64,000 nucleotides of DNA, taken from the NCBI RefSeq assembly GCF_910592395.1, contig NC_088326.1, positions 11,041,001 to 11,105,000 of the forward strand. The letters are read 5' to 3'. The DNA is from Lineus longissimus (Eukaryota; Nemertea; Pilidiophora; Heteronemertea; Lineidae). Positions within the stretch are counted from its first letter, which is position 1. Each line of letters starts with the position of its first letter. Shown here piece by piece: positions 43,701 through 55,494 of this stretch. A program made the translations under genes and the position numbers. Under the pieces are notes generated by a model that ran no database searches, was not told the origin of the DNA, and was given only the letters and a program-made list of their open reading frames with translations.

Positions 43701-46700
43701 CAATGAAACAATTAACTGGACTTGTGTAGTATTTCGTCTTACATGCTTAACACTTTCACAACTCGAAGACACCCACAAAACACCTCCTCTTTAGACCTCC
43801 AGTTACTGAGCGACTGCCCTCGATTTGCTGATTAGGTCCTGGGCTAGTTGGCACAAGTGCTAGCGAATACCCACCTCGAGTCTAATCTTATCCTCGATTG
43901 CTTTCTTGACGTATTTATCCTTCCTCGCTGAGCTCATTTTCATCCACTTATTCTTGAGCACATCATGAATTTTCTTGCGGTTCGCCTGGAAATAATGTTA
44001 CACAGATCAAGTTATTGGCAGAGGCAAGACTAAATAAATGGCAGTGGACATATTATTAAAATATCATGCGTATAATTGCCATTTACGACACGACATTAAC
44101 GTCCAATAGTAAGTGCAGAGGAACCTCCCATAGTGGACACCTCTTTAATGAGGACACCTCTCTATTTAGGACACTAGCTTTGGTATCTATTTGGTTGTTG
44201 TCATTCCATCCGACCTCTCTAATCAGGACACCTCTCTATTAAGGACAGTTCCTGTCAGTCCTGAGGGATTCTTATTTTCATGAATGTCAGTTATTCGCAA
44301 AATCTGCAAAACTCAAACACCCATGAGAATTTTGTGGTTTACAGTATCAAAACCTTCCCTACCTCAGGATTTTCCAACAAATGTTCCTCTGTTCGTCTAT
44401 TTATAAAAATCTGCATAGCTGACAAAGGACGGGTGAAATTATTTTTCGATTTCGATTTTGATTTTGGCACAAAAAGTTCAGGATGCTCCGCCCTAAAAAA
44501 AAAGTGTACATTTATTTTTCATATATGAATTTGTCAATTTCCAAGGTTCCATCCAGGAAGAATGTCCTCCGATTACCAACCGAGGGTAGGCCTGGCCAGC
44601 GTCCACATCTGTCCAAGACAAGCTATGGGGAATAGAGGCAGATTTTTTTCCACTGCCAAGTTCTTGAGAACAAATATTGTAAAAGTTTGACCGCTCAAAC
44701 GCAAATAAGAAGAAGCTTTCTTCTTAAACCTGAACATATTAAAGGCCTACGCGGTTCGTCAAAAATTTTGAATTTGTAATTGAATTTGAATACTTCCAAT
44801 CGCGTAAATACACACTGAATATAATTTTCAGCATTGCCACTGTGTAGATAGACATACGAATACTATAAATACCAATTTTCAAGAAATTCCTATTCATGAT
44901 AACTGCACTACGGCATTGTGTATTAGTGGATTTCTATTTAACTGGACCACAAGTAATTACGAACGGTGTACCCCTTTAAGGACAGTTTGGTCTTGAAAAA
45001 CAAATTATGTTACAATTTTCCTCGACTACAAGCACCAAACCCGGATACTCACTGGAACTTTTCATACGCTGCCTTGTACTTCTTCATTTCTTCATTATAA
45101 GTGTCAAGGTACTTTTTCTGAAAAAAATTTTTTTTTTATTGATTCCAAGAAAAAAGGTAACGAAAGCAATTTTTGTCATGGCTACATGCAATCACAATTG
45201 CACACGACAGAAATCTCTTGTTTGCACTTGTCATCCAAAGTTCCTAAACAGATTTCAGTATCCTTTAACTCTTTAACTAATACGCTTTAACCGGATCAGT
45301 GAAAAAATTTTAAATTTGATTCAAGATTCTAATCGTGCTACTGCCATTTCAAAACACTCAAACCAGGGCTTCCACTAGACTCTTACAAAGATGCATTTTT
45401 AAGGGGCCAACATAATTTTTGAGTCACTCAATGTAGTTTTGAGATATATTTCCAATTACCAAGGGTCCTTTCTTCATTTCGAAGGGTAAAAATACATGTT
45501 TCTAGAATCAACGGAAGCTGTGCGAAAGCAAATTTGCAATATTCACGACATCAAATGAGTCATGCCATAGCATTTTCGGCGCAAGTACCTTCTTCGCATC
45601 ACTCAGCTCATTATATCGTTTCCCCAGTATCTTCGTCAGCTCAATGTTGTTCAGTTCAGGCTGCTTCTTCTTGTAATGGTCTCGTTTTTCTGCTACGAAC
45701 TTGAAGTACGCTGTTGGTGGCTTCTTCGGCATGTCCGGATGGATCTGCAAATGTAACATACATGAGAAGTTACAAACAAACTCCACCAGCCATTAAGCCA
45801 TCGTACCCCTATATTGAAAATGCCGTCAGAGCAGTAGTGGAAACATCAACGCCTGTCAGCTCCGAGGTCCCGGTACACTCATGTGATATGGGAGCGAATC
45901 TCTTCAACAGCGGAGGTTTCCTCTGGGGTCTCCAGTTTCCTCCTACTTTCACTAAAATCGCCCAATACTGTATATTGAGCTGATAATGTCCTAGTTGACC
46001 CCCAGCTCTCAACTTAGAAATTGAACTTGCAAATGTCTAGCTTTCTGCATAAGATGTGCCCATCATTTGTGACTCGCTCTACCAAAACTAGGCGCTTGTC
46101 GCATCTGAACTTGACAGGTTGATACGGACTTGTTGTTCATTTCCCTATTGTAGACATTTTGTGAAATCTATTACAAACTGATTTGGTCACATTTCACAAA
46201 AAGGTCTACAATAGGGAAATGAACAACAAGTCCGTATCAACCTGTCAAGTTCAGATGCGACAAGCGCCTAGTTTTGGTAGAGCGGGTCACATTTTTTATA
46301 CGAGATCAAAACCTACCAGTCGGCCATTCCTGTCAAGGAACTCAAAATTTGCTTTGTTGTTACTGACGACTTCTTTAACATCAGATGCAAGCTCTCTCAT
46401 CGTGCGGTGAGTTCGAACCTGGGACGGGAGAGTGAAAGTGTTTAAAAAAGTTATGAATTCAATGAAAACTCGGCTTGGTTTTCAGAGTTTGTTCACTTCA
46501 ACTTCAAATCTATTGGGCTCAAAAAGGTGTAAAGAGAGGCATTCTACACCATGAACATTTTAGATAGGATCAGGGATGTTAAGATAAATATACTGACTCT
46601 TAGAACAGTTATAGGTTCCAAGGGATAAACCCTTCATTGCCAAAACTGAAATACATGACCATCAAAGGACACGTTCTTTTGGGATATAAATTTTTATTAA

Positions 46701-48414
46701 ATGTTTTCAACAATTGGCCCAGTTTAACACGAAATGACTAAAATATTACCTTGGAATACATATGGACCCACTGCTTCTTGCAGTCCTCAGCGGAATAGAC
46801 GCCGAATTTGATTTGTTCCCAATTCATTCGCTCGAGACGTTTTGTGTACTTCATGGTGTCATTCGAGGTAAGTGACTTCAAAACGACTGCTGTCAGGTGC
46901 TCTAAATCCTCAACGCTCCAATTACCAACTGACAAAGCAAAACAACACATATTTCGTTAATTTAGACGCTTGACATTTGGCAACAGAAATTAGGGCAGTC
47001 TCAAACATGGTCATTTCATTATTTCTCTCCGAGGCGGTGGTCACGAACATTGTTCCCCACAAAAAACATTTTATATGGATTCATGCGGGATTAAATTTAT
47101 CCACTGACTTCCATGACATGTAATGAAATGACCAAGTGCAGTGTGGTACCCTTGGTTTCTACAGGGTTTCATATACAGTGAAACCTCCCTAAGCAGACAG
47201 CCTATCTTATAAGGACACCCTATCTATCAAGGACACTAGTTTTGGTCCCCAAATTGGTTGTTTCCATTCAATTTGGCCTCTCTATCATAACAGCCCTAAA
47301 AAAGACAGGCTCTACTACAGTACTATAGATGACATTCCTGAAGTTAAGCTTTCCAAAATACAGCAGAACCTCTCTTTTAAGGACACCCTCGGGACTGACA
47401 AATGCTGTCCTGATTCGAGAGGTGTCCTGATTCGAGAGGTCAAATTGAATGGACACAACATATTTGGGACCATAACTTAAACTAGTGTCCTAAATAGAGA
47501 GGTTGTCCTTAATAGAGAGGTTGTCCTTAATAGAGAGGTTGTCCGATTGTTATGAGCGTGTTAACAGTGCCAATTAAACTTGAAAGTGGGTTAAAAGTTT
47601 CTTACAGTTGTGTGACTTCCTCTTCCTGTGACCTGATTAACAAACTACAGTAGAACATCTCTATCAAGGACACCCTCGGGACTGACAGGTGCTGTCCTTG
47701 TTAGCAAGGTATCCTGATTAGAGAGGTAAAATTTAATGGAAAGTACAAATTTGGGACCAAAACTAGTGTCCTTAATAGAGAGGTGTCTGCTTAGGGAGGT
47801 TCAACTGTAACTCCGGCCATGAATTCTTCAGTAACAGTCATACCTGACCCAGGCTCCATTTTAACTTCATCTTTCACCTCTCCACCATTTTCTTGCATAG
47901 GTTCGGGGTCATCACTGCTGCTTGATGAGTCGCTGCTTTCAGAACTGGATGACGACGAGGAAATATTTCTCGCTTTCGTTGGTGTTTTTATCTTCTTCGG
48001 TGGCGGACGTTCGTCTTCTTCTGCAATAGTTGAGACAGAGGTTGATTTGTACGCTCACGTAGATTGTGACAATGCGTGTCTTGAGAATGGACTTTCAAGC
48101 CACAATCGATCTCAATCAACTATAGAGGACCGAATCACAAGTTGACAAGCCTCAAGGGAAAGGCAAAATGCACACAAACCACTGCACCTCAGACAATAAA
48201 AATCACCTAAATTATTCTTTACATAAGTCATGATCATTACGTAAAGTTTAGACTTCGGACATAAAGCACGAGTCGAGAAATTACCTGACGAACTTGACTC
48301 TGAATCGGCGTCGAAGTCCGGGGCCGGCGTCGGCACTTTCTCCTGCTTTCGGCCACGCTTTCCCCGCTTAGCCGCGGAAGGCATGAGCGTCTCTCGCCCG
48401 AGAAAACCCGACAT
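37800..48414 (-). CDS. UBTF: Nucleolar transcription factor UBF (19 exons)
   Basis: HMG-box architectural factor that organises rDNA promoters for RNA polymerase I in the nucleolus. Exons (minus): 48414-48285, 48020-47844, 46928-46750, 46418-46317, 45744-45589, 45117-45053, 44492-44363, 43985-43875, 43255-43125, 42147-42003, 41689-41573, 41177-40992, 40643-40597, 40358-40248, 39821-39632, 39337-39233, 38987-38850, 38456-38349, 37961-37800. All junctions are GT-AG and in phase: 829 aa (human 764). Exons 3-4 (NWSVEDLEHL...MNWEQIKFGVYSAEDCKKQW) match the UBF dimerisation region. HMG boxes lie at about 197-262 (HPDMPKKPPTAYFKFVAEKR), 283-345, 388-450, 498-560 (LQRKPISALFLYLEEKK) and 590-655. Residues 695-829 are Ser/Asp/Glu-rich, the usual acidic tail. 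A 102-aa Ser-rich N-terminal extension is unusual. Head-to-head with the SDR gene. Confidence 0.95.
40425..40577 (-). mobile_element. Dispersed MITE, ACAGTGGAACCTC family
   Basis: Minus-oriented copy ending GGGAGATTCCACTGTA, with the family core AACCAATTTGGGACCA and GTCCTTAATAGAGAGGTGTCC. It lies in the UBTF intron between exons 13 and 14, about 20 bp from exon 13. Confidence 0.65.
40700..40770. repeat. Short dispersed palindromic repeat
   Basis: AACAAGAGGCCCAAGGGCCTGGCGCTCAGCTGAAA contains a near-perfect palindrome. Similar AGGCCCANGGGCCT-containing sequences are, to my knowledge, frequent in lophotrochozoan genomes, but this was not searched. Confidence 0.35.
42395..43145 (-). repeat. 143-bp tandem array made from a UBTF exon end plus a tRNA-Lys-like sequence
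   Basis: ACCTTGGGGGCTGGGCCGGTTTCCCTGA occurs at 42,401, 42,545, 42,688, 42,831, 42,972 (one base different) and 43,123. The last is the genuine 3' end and splice donor of UBTF exon 9. The other five repeat about 60 bp of that exon including AAG|GTAAGA, then a segment reading on the minus strand GTGGCAAAGTG...GCTCTTAATCAGGAGG...GGGTTCGACTATC, a tRNA-Lys(CTT)-like remnant. The unit next to the exon keeps the AGCCTT segment that the others lack. Confidence 0.85.
43560..43665 (-). repeat. tRNA-derived SINE-like sequence
   Basis: The minus strand reads CACGGCCTTGTGGTTAACACCGGTCGCTGCCAATAATAGGGAGTGGGTTCAATCCCGGGGAG, with recognisable D arm, anticodon arm and T arm. The acceptor stem is not complementary. 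It lies in the UBTF intron between exons 8 and 9. Confidence 0.5.
44115..44285 (+). mobile_element. Dispersed MITE, ACAGTGGAACCTC family
   Basis: Starts GCAGAGGAACCTCCCATAGTGGACACC, contains TTGGTTGTTGTCATTCCATC and AATCAGGACACCTCTCTATTAAGGACA, and breaks off on the right. It lies in the UBTF intron between exons 7 and 8. Confidence 0.6.
46069..46290. mobile_element. Foldback element with about 100-bp arms
   Basis: 46,069-46,168 and 46,190-46,290 are near-perfect inverted repeats (GTGACTCGCTCTACCAAAACTAGGCGC...ending GCGCCTAGTTTTGGTAGAGCGGGTCAC) with a loop of about 20 bp. The right end lies 26 bp from the donor of UBTF exon 4. No clear target duplication beyond a possible ATTT. Confidence 0.85.
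47170..47812. mobile_element. Cluster of three ACAGTGGAACCTC-family MITEs
   Basis: Three copies occur in one UBTF intron (between exons 2 and 3): about 47,172-47,310, 47,362-47,545 and 47,647-47,812. The second shows local amplification of AATAGAGAGGTTGTCCTT. The third has both ends, TACAGTAGAACATC and AGGTTCAACTGTA. The right-hand copy ends about 32 bp from UBTF exon 2. Confidence 0.65.
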
Positions 48415-49328
48415 CTCTGCACTAGGATTTCTCAAAAACCACGGGGGGATTTACGTTAATTTTTCACTGCAATGAAGCAGATTGATAATCTTAATCGAGA
48501 GTTGGTGTTCGTTTTGCAAATATTTCGTCTGGATTAAAAATATTCGCCTTTCTCTACGAGGTTTACTACTCAAATATCAAGCAATGGCGGCATGAGGCTC
48601 GCACTTTAAATTACACTCGGAATTCCGAGGCATTTCAAAGCACTACACTTCCCTGTACAAAATGCACGTAACAATCATCCTGGGAATACCGGATGATTAT
48701 TTCAATTAAAGGGGTCATAGGGGCCCGATTAAAGGGACAACTAGGATATTGCAGATGAAGGCGGGCAAAAGAAAACAACCGAAACCGCTTTCCACCATAG
48801 GGCCCTGTCAGTCAGAGCTTGGCAGACGACTGCGACATTGAGTTTCGTGTGTTAAGGTCTAACTATAGATTTATATACTACTATATCATGATAAGAGCAT
48901 TTCAAAGGGATGACTCGATAAAATGATCACCCTGGCTGGAAAGACGAGACAGCTCCTGGTCCGCTTGGCTGTCAGCGTCTGTATTATCAGTGTTTAAACT
49001 CTAAAAATGAGGTCTACTGATTGTGAATATAGGGGGCCGGAGAAGCGAACATTAACCCACGATTTCTCAGAATGAACTCCCCCGTTTTTTTCTATATACT
49101 GCGAACATCATCATCAGAGTCAGTGTGAGGCCATGTGGCGGCACATGGCGGCAAGCAGGAGTAATATTCCCCAGGCCAAGTAAATCCCACGCCAAAGTTG
49201 TCCCCTTAATATATAGCTTAAGCGGGGACATGACCCCCGCGCGCCACCATAGACTTTCAATCGTCTGCTCAAATTCCAGGTCAGATAGTGGAACGATCAG
49301 AGTCTCACAACTTTCCCACTCGCTAAAA
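48415..49328. promoter_or_regulatory. UBTF/SDR16C-like bidirectional intergenic region
   Basis: 914 bp separate the initiator codons of two divergently transcribed genes, so both promoters and 5' UTRs should lie here. It includes a degenerate repeat (about 49,120-49,215) that is an inverted copy of sequence near 32,190-32,270 (GTGGGATTTCCCTGGCC...). No TATA box could be assigned. Confidence 0.45.
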
Positions 49329-52300
49329 ATGCCGAATTTTCAGTCTTTTTTAATCTTTTTCCTTGAAATTCTCGAAGTAATCTTCGAATTCAACAAGAAG
49401 TTCTTCAAAGCCGTGTATGATACTTTTGTTCCGGCCCGATTTCGCTCAAAAGAAGTGACTGGAGAGACCGTCCTCATTACTGGGGCTGGTGGGTATAACA
49501 TGATATACTAGGCTATATTGTATACCGTTACACTAATGTACTGCCATTGGCTTGATCAATGGATAGTAGTGTGGTAGGCATAGGCCTGTTCTTGATATAA
49601 CGCCAGGTGCAGAATATCGTGATGATTGTGGTGATAAAATGTGCATGTTTTAGTTAGTTATCACCAATTGAATGAACCAATCTCCAAAGCAGAGGTGATA
49701 TTGAACATGTTCCAGTCCTGCAAAAGGAGGATGCAATTGAACCCCAAGCTCCTGCCTATAGTTCCCCTTTACCTCTCAGTGCAGCACTGTCCAAAAGTCA
49801 AATATATTGTTGTGCGCGCAAGGAATATTACTACTGGACAGTACTGTATTAATGTTAGGGTTGAGAATGATGTATTCTAAAAGGCATGAATAATTTGTTG
49901 GCTCATAGTCATGCTTATTTCTATAAAAGGAAGTGAATTTCGCAAAACATAGTTGCAAAGTGCTTGATTCCAGTACTGTCCAGAAGAAACTTCCTAGGTT
50001 GCACGCAACAAACGGTTAATTCTTTTATGATTTCTATTAAAGGATGTGAATTTCGCAAAACTCAGTTTTAAAGTGCTGTGTCCAGTACTGTCCAGAAGAA
50101 ACCTCTTTTGTTATACACCATTGTGTATTAATTCTGTTTATATTTCCTTCAAAGGAAGTGGACTTGGACGACTGTTGGCCGTCAAATTTGCCAGATTAGG
50201 CGCTAGCGTGATCATTTGGGACATCAACAAAGACGGTAATGATGAAACCGCACAAGAGATTCGAAAATTCGGCGGCCGGGTTTTCCCGTATGTCTGCGAC
50301 CTTAGCAGCCGGGAACAAATATACGAGGTTGCAGCCAAGGTTGGTTTTCAACAGTTTTTCTTCTCTTTGAGCATTGATTTAATATTCACCTCCTCTTTCT
50401 CCAGTAGGGATTGAGCATCTTGACAAACAAGGCTCTGGGATCAGAATTGATTGACTAATACCAAGAATGGCTTAAAGGGAACTGAAACCGCCAAGCCAGT
50501 TCGTTTGACCTCGTTTTCATTTCCCGCGTATCGGGTGATCAGAACGAGGCATGAATGAAACATGGCGCCTAGCTGTCAATCATTGAGTGACGTCACTACT
50601 ATGGAATTTACTACGAAAACTCATGATAAAAGATCGCATGACTCACGTGATTCTCACATGATTCTCAATAATAAGAAATTGAACTGCGCATGCTCGGGCA
50701 CTGGGGGCGGAGCTACAAATCTGAACTCGGATAGGAAGTTGGAAGTTTGACTTTCTCGGGCGGTGAAAGTCGAAAAGTTGAATAAATCGCTCGGCGGTTC
50801 CAGTTCCCTTTAAATATACACTTTCTATTACTGATGCATGCATACCCTGGTAATACAGTAGAACCTCCCTTATCCGACACCTCTCTATTATGGACAACCT
50901 CCCTATCAAGGACAGTAGTCATGGTCCCAGATTGGATGTTTCCATTCAATTTGACCTCTCTAATCAGGACTCCTCTCTATTAAGGACAGCACTTGTCAGT
51001 CCCGAGGGTGTCCTTAATAGAGAGGTTCTGCTGTATTGAATTAATTATTAGGATGAATTCCATATTTCCTTATCACATCTGATTTCTCATTCAGGCTATC
51101 AAAACTATAACTATTGAGAAAATATTATTCAAATTTCACCTTAACCTAAAAAGGATATGCTGGTATTATATAGATTTATGCTTGGGGCAAACTATAGGAA
51201 TTCAAGCCAACTAGGGTGAAATAAAATTGACTGTGAAGTTGCCAATTAATGTCATGGATTCATTACATCTAGTGTTGAAGGCAAAGTCCAAATCTATGGG
51301 GTTAAAGGGACACTATCTAGGCAGCTACTAGGTAGGCAAGATAAAGTTACAGAATGTCGCCAATAGGGGTCTCTTCCATCTCTTCAATGAATATAGTTAG
51401 TGCTGAATCTAACATGACCCAGTCCCCTTACTGTGCATATTAGTCACCCAAAGATGGCCAATTTAACCCCCCTGCTCCTGTCTATAGTCCCCCTTTAAAA
51501 ACCTGGACTATGACTCTACTGAGCATCGTCCATTTTGGCCAATCAAGGGTCAAGAAGCAGAGAGGAGAGAAAAATTGATTTTTCTCAAATTTGTTTGGCC
51601 CCGTGAAAATAACTTCATAAGCATCAACACATTTAGCTGCAAGGAGGTTATTAAAGTTTAGTGAACTATCATATATAAAGGTGTTGTTACTAATGCTTTT
51701 CTCATTGAGTTACTAATCAATAGAATTTTTCTCAAAATAAAAATTTCATGAAGGATGTGTTCTAAATCTCAATCCATTCGGAAGTAACTGACAAAGATGA
51801 TATATCATTTTAAAGGTTATTTTGTGACAGTCAATCCAGGCCAATATTAACCCAAGTGGCATCTTTTGCCATAACGAGTCATGTATATAATAATAAAACC
51901 CCTGCAGGGTATAAAGGTCAGCCTGGGCCCTAGATATTCAGCTCTAAAAAAGTACACATGGTGATTTCCTAAGGCTTAATTTCTATTTTTTATTTTTTAA
52001 CTTCTAGGTAAAGGATGACGTCGGCGAGGTCAACATCTTGGTGAATAATGCTGGGATCGTCACAGGCAAGAAATTCTTACAATGTCCCGACAGCCTTATC
52101 CAGAAGACGTTCGATGTGAACACGACCGCTCATTTCTGGGTGCGTATACGATTAGGCATAACTTGAAGTACAGTATAACCTCTCTATTAAGAACACTTTG
52201 GCAAGTGCTGTCCTTACAAGAGAGGTGTCCGCAAAAGGCGACTCCTTTGTGGGTGCATATTTATCATTTCCTTAGAATGTACATGTAAGTCCTTAGGCAA

Positions 52301-54890
52301 GATGCTTAAAGGCCTTTGCCGTTCACTACAAATTTGAACTTTGAAAATATTCAGTTGCCGAAATAGTTACTGGATGTAAATTTTATCAATGCTGACATAC
52401 ATATTCACACAAGAGGAAATGTTCAAAATCAATTACAAATTCAAAATTTTTAACAAATGACATAGGCCTTTGAAAGTCATCAAGGGAGTATTGAAATGTC
52501 CAAGGTCACTGCATGTGACTTATGTTATCACCATGTGATATGGAGATAAGATAGGCATATTTATTACTTTCCTGCGTCTGCCATCTGTGACCTAGTTTAT
52601 GCATCCAATTCAAAGGCTTTTAACTGATAAATCAATAAATCAATAAATCAGACATCTTATATTTATTTATGATTCATGGTAAGGCCGATAAAATTTAATT
52701 TCACGGTTTTCGTCAGCGACTTTCAGCAAATGTGTGAGGGTTTTCTTTTGACTTGCATCTTTCGTCAGTAAAACCATGATTTTCCTGGTGCATAACAAAA
52801 ACTGATTGAGATGGGTCCCTTTACCAGAAAACTGAACAAAGTGCGGCATTGGAAAAGTCCGCTCGGGTTATCATCACAATCAGAAGTTGTGAGTGAGGTA
52901 GTCAATACTCCACCAGTAGCATCCTGGTATAACCAGCCATTTTCAAATACTCCTCTTTGATATTTTGAAATGTGGAAGGAGTAAAAAAACCCAAATCTTT
53001 AGGATGCACCTGGAGGGGTCAAGATGGTAAAAACTGGGTAATTTTAGTAAAAGAATTTGCCGGTGAAAGGGTTTTAACAAACTGACTTGGCCTCAAAGAG
53101 TGGGACACCTTGAGGCATCTGTGATGATATCAACAATACTTTCATTGCAGACAAGCAAAGCTTTCCTGCCGGACATGCTCAGTCGCAACCATGGACATCT
53201 CGTGACGATAGCCAGTGCTGCTGGACTCTTCGGGGTTAATGGCCTGGCTGATTATTGTGCCAGTAAATTTGGTGCTGTTGGGTTTGACGAGTCGATTCGG
53301 GAAGAGATTTTCAACTTGGGGAAAGATGGCGTCCATACGACTGTTGTGTGTCCGTCTTTCATCAACACCGGGATGTTCGATGGGGTCAAAATGAGGTAAA
53401 GAATGAATGTTGCAAGATAAAACACCAAATTTTCTTACTTGGCGATTCTGCCTGGGGAAAATAATGATCTGAATAAAAGCGCATTAACTCTTTTGTGACC
53501 ACAGGTTTTGTGTACCTACCCCTGACCCACACCCGGTAAAGCCTTGGTGGCCTGAATCCCAACTTGGCTTGGAAAAGTTTCAATGTAAACCACATGTAGT
53601 TATCATTTCCCATTAAGATATGAAAAACAGAGAATACTTGATTGTATTATTCTTGTGTCTTTACTCTGGAAAGCAAAAGACCCCACCCTGTGAGAAACAT
53701 GAGTAGCTTTGAGGGACTCCAGGCCAATAACCCAACTGATGCCTCACTGTGCTAAAAAAATACTCATCCTGTCTGGAGGAGGACCCGGGATGGAGGAATA
53801 CTCCTGGAGAATAATACCTCCAGGTACTGAGGAATCGCTGAAGAAGGATGAATATTAGATGAATTGTAGAATCAACTACCGGTAAATATTGTGTTGGAAA
53901 ATTAGTTTCGATTGTTTAATCAAGTAGGGTAGAATGGGGCAATTGCAGAAAATGCAGGGGCTACAATTAAACCGGGGCTACAATTACCCCATTCTACCTT
54001 ATTACTTGTTTTTTTCATTCTTCGACATCCTAGAACATGCCTTCTGCTTCAGATTTGATAAGCTTTTGCCGATTATGGAACCAGAGTACGCTGCCAGTAA
54101 AATCATGGAGGCAATCTTGACCAATCAGCACGTGCTGATGATGCCACGTGGCGTGTACCTTCTCCTCCCGCTCAAAGCGTAAGTTTTAAGCCTGTAAGAC
54201 CTGGGTACAAGGTATTTTTAATGTGGTCTTCATCCGCAAACTGTGCGTGATATAACGCTGAAAATGCGGGATATTAATGATAGATAAATAATCTGATAGA
54301 AGTTAAAGCGAAATTTTTATATCAATGCTATGCTGGTTTGGCAGTAATTCTCCAAAACATCACAAATACGATATTCCCTCTCAATCAACTAGACTTTGAT
54401 GTTTTCACCCCAAATCTTGGTTCAGTACTCAGACTGACATTGTCTTCAACTTTATAACCAAAATGCTATACGTAGATGGTACTGGTAGTTTTCTTTTGTG
54501 CCATTGAGCCGAGAAGAATAGTATTATTCAATGGAATCAAAACTGGTGAAACTAGCCAGAAACTGTTCTCCCCATATCCACTGCAAATGACATGCATTAC
54601 ATTACCCGAGTTGAGCACATGGTCCCTGAACCATTTCATTAGAGATTTCATTTTGAATAGACAATAATACTTCCAGACCAAAATCAGTGTCCTAAAAGAC
54701 AGGGTGTCCTGTTGAGAGAGGCATCCACTAAGAGAGGTTCCACTCAACTCCAACCGACGCGTCAGAACAAAAAAACTTTTTCAAATTTTTCAGGCTTCTT
54801 CCGACCCGATGTTCTTCCATACTCAACAAGTTCTGTGGTATTTCTTCATCGATGGACGCCTTCAAGGGACGCAACAAGAAGGAAGAATAG
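49329..54890 (+). CDS. SDR16C-family retinol dehydrogenase-like enzyme (6 exons)
   Basis: Short-chain dehydrogenase/reductase expected to oxidise retinol or a related lipid alcohol at the ER membrane. Exons: 49329-49488, 50155-50339, 52008-52139, 53151-53395, 54053-54178, 54794-54890; all GT-AG and in phase, giving 314 aa. The N-terminus ([18 protein letters not shown]) is a hydrophobic membrane anchor. The Rossmann cofactor motif TGAGSGLG spans the exon 1/2 junction. NNAG is in exon 3 ([17 protein letters not shown]). The catalytic Ser ([11 protein letters not shown]) and Tyr-Lys (DYCASKFG) are in exon 4, and [12 protein letters not shown] follows. The blocks [23 protein letters not shown] and the [12 protein letters not shown] end resemble SDR16C5 more than RDH10. 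Asp after beta-2 (WDINKDGND) suggests NAD preference; that is family knowledge. Introns contain TTAA MITEs. Confidence 0.92.
50472..50813. mobile_element. TTAA-flanked MITE, 342 bp
   Basis: Ends TTAAAGGGAACTGAAACCGCC and GGCGGTTCCAGTTCCCTTTAA are inverted repeats with a single gap, bounded by TTAA. No coding sequence. It lies in the SDR intron 2. Confidence 0.72.
50853..51036 (+). mobile_element. Dispersed MITE, complete copy of the ACAGTRGAACCTC family
   Basis: The most complete copy: starts ACAGTAGAACCTCCC and ends AGAGAGGTTCTGCTGTA, its inverse. The body carries GGTCCCAGATTGG and TTTGACCTCTCTAATCAGGAC. It lies in the SDR intron 2. The perfect-ended copy allows the family length (about 180 bp) to be set. 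Confidence 0.75.
51302..51498. mobile_element. TTAA-flanked MITE, related to 19,252
   Basis: TTAAAGGGACACTATCTAGG at the left and CCTGTCTATAGTCCCCCTTTAA at the right; the internal sequence (AGATAAAGTTACA, CCAATAGGGGTCTC, CATGACCCAG) matches the copies at 19.3 and 55.1 kb. Confidence 0.7.
52308..52470. mobile_element. MITE, AAAGGCCTTTGCCGTTC ends
   Basis: Begins TTAAAGGCCTTTGCCGTTCACTACAAATT and ends AATTTTTAACAAATGACATAGGCCTTT, an inverted match. A related copy starts at 44,739 in a UBTF intron (TTAAAGGCCTACGCGGTTCGTC). Confidence 0.55.
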
Positions 54891-55054
54891 AAGTATTAGT
54901 ATACATGTAATCAAGAATTGATAAAGAAAGGTCTTTATTTAGTCTTGGAAGTATACAAATACATGTAGTCTCACTATAGACCTCAGGATTTCCATTAACC
55001 CTTTAGAGATTATTTTACGATTAGAACACAATGTTTGTGATAATGACATTCACT

Positions 55055-55275
55055 TAAAGGGACAATATAGGCAGCAGCTAGGCAGGCAAGATAAAGTTAC
55101 ACGAAGTCACCAATAGGGGTCTCTCACATCTGACAGTACGTCGAAATGATGCACGCTTGTACGAGGAATGTATTTAGTGCTGAATTTGACATGACCCAGG
55201 GCCCTAACTGTGTATACTAGTCACCTGAAGATAGCCACATTAACCCCTCTGCTCCTGCCTATAGTCGCCCTTTAA
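55055..55275. mobile_element. TTAA-flanked MITE, related to 19,252
   Basis: TTAAAGGGACAATATAGGCAG at the left and CTCCTGCCTATAGTCGCCCTTTAA at the right, flanked by TTAA. It lies about 165 bp after the SDR stop codon and so would be in its 3' UTR. Confidence 0.7.
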
Positions 55276-55494
55276 TTCGGTCATTTGGAGGGTGCTCAGC
55301 AGTAGTCGGCAGCTTGTGTCCCTAACTTTTGCTACGAAGCAAATGGGTATCTGGGTATATTGCCTTCGGAAATTTGCTTTTCCGCAGAAAATAGAAAGTT
55401 TTCATTTGTTGTCCAAGATTATTAGGGGAATCCAACATTCCCATTTCATGTATTTTGAAATTCACGAAGCGATATTGGTCTTTGTAATGTGCCT

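Noticed and set aside
47819-48145. Plus-strand 108-codon frame
   Set aside because: Antisense shadow of UBTF exon 2; the minus strand shows clean splicing and UBF context.
49125-49328. Upstream start for the SDR at 49,125
   Set aside because: The frame from 49,125 is open into the gene, but the stretch lacks SDR similarity and includes repeat sequence; the ATG at 49,329 directly precedes the hydrophobic anchor typical of the family.
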